This document shows, piece after piece, positions 57,580 to 64,000 of a stretch of DNA of 64,000 nucleotides (its first letter is position 1; the number at the start of each line of letters is the position of its first letter). A program made the position numbers and the translations under genes. The stretch lies in contig NZ_JANQAH010000007.1 of NCBI RefSeq assembly GCF_024707125.1, forward strand, positions 186,001 through 250,000. The letters are read 5' to 3'. The notes beneath the pieces are model-generated. The model did not search any database. It was given only the letters and a program-made list of their open reading frames with translations, and was not told where the DNA came from. Source of the stretch: Devosia sp. (GTDB lineage Bacteria; Pseudomonadota; Alphaproteobacteria; Rhizobiales; Devosiaceae).

Positions 57580-58875
57580 ATGACGATGAATACCTGGAAG
57601 ACCCTCGTGGGTCTCACCGCTGGCCTTATGGCCATGACTGGCATGGTCGGCATTGCAATGGCGCAGACCAGCCTGACCCTGTTTTCGCCAAACGATCAGG
57701 CCGCCGTTGCCTATACCGAGGAAATGGTCGCCGCCTTCGAGGCTGCCAACCCCGATATCAGCGTTGAAATAGAGGTCGGACCCGGCGGCACCGAGCGCGA
57801 CAACATGGTCAAGAGCCGTCTTGCGACCGGCACGATGAATGACGTGTTCGTCTACAATACGGGCTCGCTATTCCAGGCGATCAACCCGATCCAGACGACG
57901 ACGGATCTCTCGGCCGAGCCTTACATGGCCACTATCCTCGACAGCTTCAAACAGACCGTGACCGCCACCGACGGCACCCTGCATGGCGTTCCCTATGGCC
58001 AGGCCATGGGCGGCGGCATTCTTTACAACAAGAAGATCTATGAAGAGCTTGGCCTCTCGGTCCCCACCACCTGGGACGAGTTCATGGCCAACAACGCCAA
58101 GATCAAGGAAGCGGGCAAGGCTCCTGTCATCCAGACCTTCGGCGACACCTGGACCTCGCAGCTCTTCGTCCTCGCCGACTATTTTAACGTGCAGGCGGCC
58201 GAGCCCGATTTCGCCACCAAGTACACTGCCAACGAAGCCAAATATGCAGGCAATCCGGCAGCCATGGGCGGCTTCCAGAAGCAGGCCGACGTGTTCAACG
58301 CTGGCGACCTCAACGAAGATTTCGGTGCGGCCGTGCTCGATGATGGTCTGCGCATGCTGGCCCAGGGCGAAGGCGCACACTATCCGATGCTCACCTTTGC
58401 AGTCGGAACGATCGCACAGAACTATCCGGACCTCGTAAGTGACGTCGGATATTTCGCCCTGCCGGGCAACGATGCCGCAAAAAATGGCACCACCGTCTGG
58501 ATGCCGACCGCCCTCTATATCTCCGCCAGCAGCCCCAACCAGGAAGCGGCCAAGAAGCTTGTGGCGTTCGTCGCGAGCAAGCAGGGCGGCTGCGACCCCT
58601 GGGTCAAGATCAATGCCATCACCGGCCCGTTCCTGATCCAGGGCTGCGAACTGCCGGCCGACGTACCGCCGGCGGTGGCCGATCTCCAGACCTACTTCAC
58701 CGCTGACGGTCGTACCGCCCCGGCGCTGGAGTTCCTGTCGCCGGTCAAGGGGCCGAACCTCGAGAACATCACAGTCGAAGTCGGTTCCGGCATTCGCACT
58801 CCTGAAGATGCTGCGGCCCTCTACGACGAGGACGTGAAGAAGCAGGCGCAGCAGCTCGGCCTCCCTGGCTGGTAA
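57580..58875 (+). CDS. ABC sugar-binding protein, family 1
   Basis: This 431-residue extracellular solute-binding protein has a Sec signal peptide (1-28, ending IAMAQ). It shows the family 1 arrangement (AFEAANPDISVEIEVGPGGT; WDEFMANNAKIKEAGKAPVI). It is followed by a long hairpin and two permeases, so this is a CUT1 importer. Linked to GH78 and the LacI gene, its ligand is probably a rhamnosyl oligosaccharide or other glycoside. Confidence 0.93.
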   Translation: MTMNTWKTLVGLTAGLMAMTGMVGIAMAQTSLTLFSPNDQAAVAYTEEMVAAFEAANPDISVEIEVGPGGTERDNMVKSRLATGTMNDVFVYNTGSLFQAINPIQTTTDLSAEPYMATILDSFKQTVTATDGTLHGVPYGQAMGGGILYNKKIYEELGLSVPTTWDEFMANNAKIKEAGKAPVIQTFGDTWTSQLFVLADYFNVQAAEPDFATKYTANEAKYAGNPAAMGGFQKQADVFNAGDLNEDFGAAVLDDGLRMLAQGEGAHYPMLTFAVGTIAQNYPDLVSDVGYFALPGNDAAKNGTTVWMPTALYISASSPNQEAAKKLVAFVASKQGGCDPWVKINAITGPFLIQGCELPADVPPAVADLQTYFTADGRTAPALEFLSPVKGPNLENITVEVGSGIRTPEDAAALYDEDVKKQAQQLGLPGW

Positions 58876-58884
58876 GCGACTGCA

Positions 58885-58917
58885 GAGGTGGCGGGCTGGT
58901 AATGGGCCCGCCACCTC
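58885..58917 (+). other. 12-bp stem-loop between binding-protein and permease genes
   Basis: GAGGTGGCGGGC and GCCCGCCACCTC pair around a 9-nt loop. Such hairpins after binding-protein genes usually protect the upstream mRNA and lower expression of downstream permeases. No T-run. Confidence 0.7.
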
Positions 58918-58936
58918 GCCCAAATCGGAGGAGATT

Positions 58937-59851
58937 ATGTCTGTAGCGACTGCGACCGAGGCCACGATTGGCCACGGGCCGGTACGTGCTGGCAAGCGCG
59001 AGACGGCCTATCCAGGATGGTTCCTGCTCCCGGCGGCGGTGATTTACGCGGTGCTGTTTCTGCTGCCGACGATTTCATCCCTCTATTTCAGTTTGACGCG
59101 CTGGACGCTGTTCGATGCGACCTTCATCGGCTTCGAGAATTTCGCGCAGTTTTTCCGTGAGCCGTTTCTCGTCAAGGGTCTCGTCAACACCGTCATCTAC
59201 GCCGTCGTCACCTCCAGCATGAAGGTCGTGCTGGGCATGGCCTTGGCGCTGTTGCTGACCAGCAGGATAGTCGCCCGCGGCTATCTGCGGTCGGTGGTGT
59301 TCTTTCCGGTGCTGGTTTCGACCATCGGGGTCGGCATCACCTTCACCGTGCTCATGCATCCGACCAACGGCATGATCAATGAGGGGCTGGCGCTGCTAGG
59401 CGTGAAGGGGCCGGGCTGGCTCACCAATCCGAATCTGGCACTTTTCTCCGTGGCGCTCGTCGACGTCTGGAAGGGCGTGGGTCTCGCCACGGTCATCTAC
59501 ATCGCCGGCCTCGTCGCCATCCCCAAGGACTATTACGAGGCGGCCCGCATCGATGGCGCCACGCCCTGGCAGAATTTCTGGTTCGTCACTTTGCCGCTGA
59601 GCCGGCCTGCAACGGCAACGGTCATCACCCTGTCCTTTATCGGCGGCCTCCGCACCTTCGATCTCATCTGGGCCATGACAAAAGGTGGCCCCGGCTTTGC
59701 CTCCGATACGATCGCTTCGGTGATCTACAAGCAGTACCAGGCGGGTTTCTTCGGTCTCTCGACCGCAGGCAATGTGGTGCTCTTCATCCTCATCGCCATC
59801 CTCGTCGTGCCGCTGACCATGCTCCTCAATCGCAAGCGAGGCCACGAATGA
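58937..59851 (+). CDS. CUT1 ABC permease, MalF type
   Basis: This 304-residue protein has six transmembrane helices. The EAA loop is EAARIDGATPWQNFWFVTLP (about residues 197-216), as in MalF-type permeases. The N-terminus starts in the cytoplasm with a 30-residue polar segment. The stop overlaps the next start (ATGA). It belongs to the GH78-linked sugar importer. Confidence 0.94.
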   Translation: MSVATATEATIGHGPVRAGKRETAYPGWFLLPAAVIYAVLFLLPTISSLYFSLTRWTLFDATFIGFENFAQFFREPFLVKGLVNTVIYAVVTSSMKVVLGMALALLLTSRIVARGYLRSVVFFPVLVSTIGVGITFTVLMHPTNGMINEGLALLGVKGPGWLTNPNLALFSVALVDVWKGVGLATVIYIAGLVAIPKDYYEAARIDGATPWQNFWFVTLPLSRPATATVITLSFIGGLRTFDLIWAMTKGGPGFASDTIASVIYKQYQAGFFGLSTAGNVVLFILIAILVVPLTMLLNRKRGHE

Positions 59852-60675
59852 AAAACCGCGCTTCGGTGATCGGCGGCCTCGCCGCCATCCTCTTCAGCTT
59901 CTTCGTCTTCGTGATCCCGTTCCTGTTCATCATCCTGATGTCGTTCAAGGATCGGCAGCAGGCATCGCTGCGGGACTTTTCCTGGCCCAACGGTTTTCAC
60001 CTCTGGGATAACCTCGTGGCGGTCGTATCGACCCGCAACTGGATGATGGTGACGGCCTTCGTCAATTCGACCATCATGACGGTCACCAGCGTGACGCTGC
60101 TCATCGTCTTCGCAGCCATGGTCGGTTTCGTGCTGGCCCGCCGCAACAGTCGCTGGAATGGCCCGATCGAATTCCTGATCCTTGCGGGCCTTATGATCCC
60201 GCCCGCCGTGGTGCCGACCATCTGGCTGCTGCAAGGGCTAAAGCTGTTCGGCACGCTGCATGGCATGATCCTGATCCAGGTGGCCTATAATCTGCCGTTC
60301 TCGATCATCCTCTACCGCGCCTTCATCGTCACCATTCCGCGCGAGCTGGATGAGGCCGCGGTGATCGACGGGGCCCGTCCGCTGGACGTGTTCTTCCGGA
60401 TCATCCTACCGCTGCTCTGGCCGGTGACGGTGACCAATATCGTGGTGCAGTCGGTCGGCATCTTCAACGACTTCACGAACCCGCTCTATTACCTGCCGGG
60501 CAACCAGAACGCAACCGTGCAGCTGACGCTCTACAATTTCCAGAGCCAGTTCAACACGTCCTACAATCTGCTCTTCACCAACATTCTGCTCATCACCATT
60601 CCACCGCTGATCGTCTTCCTGTTCTTCAACCGGCAGATCGTCGCGGGCATGACCGCCGGCGCGGTCAAGGGCTAG
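59848..60675 (+). CDS. CUT1 ABC permease, MalG type
   Basis: This 275-residue protein has six transmembrane helices and the EAA loop DEAAVIDGARPLDVFFRIIL followed by PLLWP. The N-terminus (KNRASVIGGLAAILFSFFVF) is short. It overlaps the partner permease by 4 bp and precedes the ATPase by 27 bp. It completes the heterodimeric membrane channel. Confidence 0.94.
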   Translation: MKNRASVIGGLAAILFSFFVFVIPFLFIILMSFKDRQQASLRDFSWPNGFHLWDNLVAVVSTRNWMMVTAFVNSTIMTVTSVTLLIVFAAMVGFVLARRNSRWNGPIEFLILAGLMIPPAVVPTIWLLQGLKLFGTLHGMILIQVAYNLPFSIILYRAFIVTIPRELDEAAVIDGARPLDVFFRIILPLLWPVTVTNIVVQSVGIFNDFTNPLYYLPGNQNATVQLTLYNFQSQFNTSYNLLFTNILLITIPPLIVFLFFNRQIVAGMTAGAVKG

Positions 60676-60702
60676 GGCACACTCTAAATCGAGGAGACGG
60701 CT

Positions 60703-61782
60703 ATGGCCGGACTTGAATTACGGCAGCTGCGAAAAAGCTACGGCAATGTCGAGGTGATCAAAGGCGTCGACCTGACCATCGAACATGGCGAGTTCGTGGT
60801 GTTCGTCGGCCCGAGCGGCTGCGGCAAATCCACCTTGCTGCGCATGATCGCCGGGCTGGAAGATATCACCGGTGGTGAACTCAGGATCGGCGGCAAGGTG
60901 ATGAACCAGGTCGAGCCGCGGGATCGCTCGATCGCCATGGTCTTTCAGTCCTACGCGCTCTACCCGCACATGACGGTCTACGACAATGTCGGCTTCGGTC
61001 TCAAACTGGCGAAGACACCCACGGACGTTCGAGACCAGAAGATCCGGGAGGCCGCCCGCATCCTGCAGATGGAGCACCTGCTGGACCGCAAGCCTGGCCA
61101 GCTCTCCGGTGGTCAACGGCAGCGCGTCGCCATTGGCCGCGCCATCGTGCGTCAGCCCGAAGTCTTCCTCTTCGACGAACCGCTGTCCAATCTCGATGCG
61201 GCACTGCGTGTGGACACGCGCATGGAGATTGCCAAACTCCACCAGAACCTTGGTGCCAGCATGATCTATGTGACCCACGACCAGGTCGAGGCCATGGTTC
61301 TTGCCGACAAGATCGTCGTGCTCGACGGTGGCGTCGTGCAGCAGGTCGGCAGCCCCATCGAGCTTTACCAACGGCCGGCCAATCTTTTCGTGGCGGGCTT
61401 CATCGGTTCGCCCAAAATGAACCTGCTACCGGTCGCCGTCGAGGCAGTGTCCAACGGCAAGGTGACTGTCTCCAGCAAGGATCTGGCGGCCACGGATGTC
61501 GCAGCGAACGCGTCGGGCATTTCGCCTGGTACGACAGTGACATTGGGTATCCGACCTCATGCCCTCCAGATCAGCAGCAGCGGCACATTGGTTGGGCGTG
61601 TTGCGATCGTCGAGCGATTGGGCAACGAGACCAACGTCAATGTGGAACTGCCGACCGGCGGGCAGTTGATGGCCGTTCTCGATGGGGACCAGCCGCTGCA
61701 AATCGGAAATGGTATCGCGCTCGGCTTCGACCCCGCCGACGCCGTAATCTTCGATGGCCAGGGGTTGGCCCGCCACCTCTGA
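60703..61782 (+). CDS. CUT1 ABC ATPase, UgpC/MsmK type
   Basis: The 359-residue ATPase has Walker A GPSGCGKST (about residues 37-45), signature LSGGQRQRVA, Walker B VFLFDEPLSNLDA and an H-loop YVTHDQVEAM. The C-terminal MalK-type OB regulatory domain (TTVTLGIRPHALQISSSGTL) is complete. Having its own ATPase means the importer does not rely on a shared one elsewhere. Confidence 0.95.
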   Translation: MAGLELRQLRKSYGNVEVIKGVDLTIEHGEFVVFVGPSGCGKSTLLRMIAGLEDITGGELRIGGKVMNQVEPRDRSIAMVFQSYALYPHMTVYDNVGFGLKLAKTPTDVRDQKIREAARILQMEHLLDRKPGQLSGGQRQRVAIGRAIVRQPEVFLFDEPLSNLDAALRVDTRMEIAKLHQNLGASMIYVTHDQVEAMVLADKIVVLDGGVVQQVGSPIELYQRPANLFVAGFIGSPKMNLLPVAVEAVSNGKVTVSSKDLAATDVAANASGISPGTTVTLGIRPHALQISSSGTLVGRVAIVERLGNETNVNVELPTGGQLMAVLDGDQPLQIGNGIALGFDPADAVIFDGQGLARHL

Positions 61783-61845
61783 CCCACAATGCAAAATACA
61801 GTTTGGATCGACATTTTGCGCGCTGCGCACGGTGAAGGAGAGACT

Positions 61846-63225
61846 ATGCCTATCGGAACGATAACGAGACGCACCGCACTGATTTCCGCGGCGGCCATGT
61901 TCGGCGCCACAGCATTCCCCAGAATTGGCTTTTCTCAGGAGGAGAAAACGATCGAAGCGAAAACTGTGTATGGCCGCGTTGCGGGTCGCAGCGAAGACGG
62001 CATCGCCAAGTTCCTGGGCATCCCTTATGGCGCCCCGCCGACCGGCGCTTTGCGTTTCAGGGCGCCGACCGCGCCTGCGGCATGGAGTGGGGTGCGGGAT
62101 GCACTGGAGTTCGGCAACCCGTCATTCCAGGTCGCCGGTGGCGAGATGGGGCCCAACGGCAATGGCCGCATGCCGGCGCCGTCGGAAGACTGCCTCTATC
62201 TCAACGTCTGGACACCTGCCGTAGACGGCAAGCGTCGACCCGTGATGTTCTACAATCATGGCGGCGGCTACATGATCGGCTCTGGCGGTGCTACCGGCCA
62301 GGACGGCACAAATCTGGCCCGGCTCTATGATGTCGTCGTCGTTGAGTCCAACCATCGACTCGGACTTTTGGGCTACCTGTTCCTGGGTGACCTCGCCAAG
62401 GGCGACTATGCCGCTAATGCCGGTATGCTTGATATCCAGGCGGCCCTGCAATGGACGCGCAACAACATCGAGAATTTCGGCGGCGACCCCGACAATATCA
62501 TGGTCTGGGGCGAGAGCGGTGGCGGCTCCAAGACCGCGGCCATTTACACTATGCCCGGCGCGGCATCGCTCTTCCACAAGGCGTCCATCGAAAGTGCTGC
62601 ACCCCTGCGCTTTCCAACGCGCGAGCAGGCGACCGAGCGGGCCCAGGAAACGCTCAAATGGCTGGGTCTCGCCCAAGTCGACATCGGTCAGTTGCAGGAC
62701 ATCCCTGCGGCACGCCTGCTCGAGGCCCAGGAAGCGGGCAATGCCCGGGGCCTGGCCCCTTGGGGTGATCCGGACCCGGTTCCGGGATTCGGTTCCTTCG
62801 TCGATGGCGACGTCATCACGCAAAATCCCTTCGCCGACGGCGTGGCCGACTTCTCCAAGACCAAGCCGCTGATCTGCGGCACGACGCGCGGCGAAACCGT
62901 GTTCTTCGCTTCGTTCGGCCCCAAGGATGTGTTTGCCATGGATGACGCGGGGTTGCGCGAGCGTCTCAGCGGTACGTATCAGGGTGACAAGCTCGATGGC
63001 ATCATCGCTGCCTTCCGCACCTCCCGGCCAGACGCCAGCCCGTCGCAGCTTTATTTCGCCATCACCACGTCCGCCATCTGGAAAGACGCGCATGCCGAAG
63101 GCGTCGTGGATTGGCCGGCTTACGATCTGGAAAAGCGGCCGACCATGTGGCTCGACGCGGAGTGCCGGATTGTTGAGGATCTCGACAAAGCCGAGCGTCT
63201 CTATTGGGAATCGACTGCGTCGTGA
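61846..63225 (+). CDS. type-B carboxylesterase, Tat-like signal, missing the His segment
   Basis: The protein has 459 residues from the ATG at 61846 (GGAGAG upstream). The N-terminus (TITRRTALISAAAMFGATAF) has a twin-arginine-like signal. The nucleophile is Ser224 in GESGGG, after the oxyanion block NHGGGYMIGSGGA. Most relatives have about 500-540 residues. Here the text goes from LYFAITTSAIW directly to KDAHAEGVVDWPAYDLEKRP, where full-length members have 60-80 more residues that include the catalytic His. The frame is intact. The enzyme may be inactive or use His in DAHAEG; this needs a test. It is in the rhamnoside operon, so an ester-bearing rhamnoside is a possible substrate. Confidence 0.85.
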   Translation: MPIGTITRRTALISAAAMFGATAFPRIGFSQEEKTIEAKTVYGRVAGRSEDGIAKFLGIPYGAPPTGALRFRAPTAPAAWSGVRDALEFGNPSFQVAGGEMGPNGNGRMPAPSEDCLYLNVWTPAVDGKRRPVMFYNHGGGYMIGSGGATGQDGTNLARLYDVVVVESNHRLGLLGYLFLGDLAKGDYAANAGMLDIQAALQWTRNNIENFGGDPDNIMVWGESGGGSKTAAIYTMPGAASLFHKASIESAAPLRFPTREQATERAQETLKWLGLAQVDIGQLQDIPAARLLEAQEAGNARGLAPWGDPDPVPGFGSFVDGDVITQNPFADGVADFSKTKPLICGTTRGETVFFASFGPKDVFAMDDAGLRERLSGTYQGDKLDGIIAAFRTSRPDASPSQLYFAITTSAIWKDAHAEGVVDWPAYDLEKRPTMWLDAECRIVEDLDKAERLYWESTAS

Positions 63226-63298
63226 CCCAGCCGGGGCGGCCGGGGCTCGGCATCGGCCGCCATGGGACCCTATGAATTTGCGACTATGAGGAAGCGCT

Positions 63299-64000
63299 GT
63301 GCCTGAACACTATACGCTCAACGACGGGACCACCCTGCCAACCATTGGCCTCGGAACCTACAGCCTCTGGGGATATGCCGGCGCAGAGGCCATGTCCGCT
63401 GCGCTGCAGGAGGGATACCGGCTGCTCGACTCAGCGGTGAACTACGAGAACGAAGGCGCGGTTGGCCGTGCCGTCAAAATGTCAGGCATCGCCCGAGAGG
63501 ACATTCGCGTCGCTTCCAAACTCCCCGGGCGGCATCACAAGAAGAGTTCGGTGGTGCGCACCATCGAAGAGTCGCTGCTCCGGACCGGGCTCGACTATCT
63601 CGACCTCTATCTCATTCACTGGCCCAATCCGAGCCAGGGTCTGTATCTTGAGGCCTGGGAGGGCATGATTGACGCGCGCGAACGTGGCCTGGTCCGCTCG
63701 ATCGGCGTCTCGAACTTTCTGCCTGAATATCTCGATGTGCTCATCGAAAAGACCGGTGTGGCGCCAAGCGTCAACCAGGTGGAATTACATCCGTACTTCA
63801 ACCAGGAAGAGCAACGAGCGGCCGACCGGAAGCGCGGAATTCTCACTCAGGCGTGGACACCAATCGGCAAGGGGACAGCGCTGCTTGAGGAGCCGGCCAT
63901 TTTGGCCATAGCGCAGGAACTGGGATGCACACCTGCACAGGTCGTCCTGCGCTGGCATCTGCAGCTCGGCGTGCTGCCTATCCCCAAATCCGCCAATGCC
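63299..64000 (+). CDS. aldo/keto reductase, incomplete at the window edge
   Basis: A GTG at 63299 with GAGGAAGC before it starts a protein of which 233 residues are visible. The catalytic tetrad is Asp44, Tyr49, Lys74 (VASKLPG) and His107 (LIHWP), exactly as in the short AKR group. The gene continues past 64000. As the next gene after the esterase in the rhamnoside locus, it may reduce an aldose or aldehyde produced there. Confidence 0.93.
   Translation, partial: MPEHYTLNDGTTLPTIGLGTYSLWGYAGAEAMSAALQEGYRLLDSAVNYENEGAVGRAVKMSGIAREDIRVASKLPGRHHKKSSVVRTIEESLLRTGLDYLDLYLIHWPNPSQGLYLEAWEGMIDARERGLVRSIGVSNFLPEYLDVLIEKTGVAPSVNQVELHPYFNQEEQRAADRKRGILTQAWTPIGKGTALLEEPAILAIAQELGCTPAQVVLRWHLQLGVLPIPKSANA

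Noticed and set aside
1..64000. tRNA, rRNA, insertion sequence or phage genes
   Set aside because: No cloverleaf, rRNA core or transposase/integrase motif was seen on either strand.

Overview
The window is high-GC DNA from an alphaproteobacterium of the order Hyphomicrobiales, most like Devosia and its relatives. This is judged from gene content: FlaF/FlbT/FliX flagellar regulators, a DksA with one cysteine, a ycjX-ycjF pair, LacI-controlled glycoside loci and many ABC importers. There are no rRNA or tRNA genes, no insertion sequences and no CRISPR array.

Layout. 1-6.8 kb is housekeeping: a 2Fe-2S ferredoxin, a nitroreductase-MarR pair behind a 43-bp palindromic operator, ycjX-ycjF, metA and a P-loop ATPase. 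7-37.7 kb is a flagellar island: flgE-flgK-flgL, flaF/flbT, two divergent flagellins, flgN-flgJ-flgI, fliX, then flgF-flgG-flgA-flgH and fliL-fliM-DUF6468-motE-TPR protein. dksA, a YciI protein, a curlin-CsgH-curlin cluster and an M32 carboxypeptidase interrupt it. Three sigma-54 promoters (flgE, flgI, flgF) and CtrA-type boxes (fliX, fliL, perhaps the TPR gene) suggest a Caulobacter-like hierarchy in which CtrA drives early genes and sigma-54 drives hook and rod genes. Several axial proteins carry large internal repeat modules: FlgL has three of 111-112 residues, FlgE has two of about 112, and one flagellin reaches 808 residues.

37.7-45.7 kb is a LacI-controlled locus: a cytoplasmic GH172 (DUF2961) glycosidase with a complete Opp-type ABC importer. 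45.8-49.7 kb holds a LysR regulator divergent from an aldo/keto reductase and an MFS exporter, then a frameshifted GNAT acetyltransferase.

49.8-53.9 kb is the most unusual part. An ECF sigma factor and its membrane anti-sigma factor lie divergent from a secreted S8 (subtilisin-like) protease with an Asp-rich N-terminus. Next to them are an uncharacterised cytoplasmic protein, a secreted protein made largely of Asn-Ser-Ser-Ser repeats, and a small secreted protein ending in poly-Asp. Four copies of one promoter pattern, (G/A)GAATA - 15 or 16 nt - CGTC, sit before the sigma gene, the protease, the uncharacterised protein and the Asn/Ser protein, so the block looks like one self-contained regulon.

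54-64 kb is a second LacI-controlled carbohydrate locus: a GH78 alpha-L-rhamnosidase, a CUT1 sugar ABC importer with its own ATPase, a type-B carboxylesterase that seems to have lost its catalytic-His segment, and an aldo/keto reductase running off the end. Both glycosidases lack signal peptides, so both loci appear to import intact glycosides and cleave them inside the cell.
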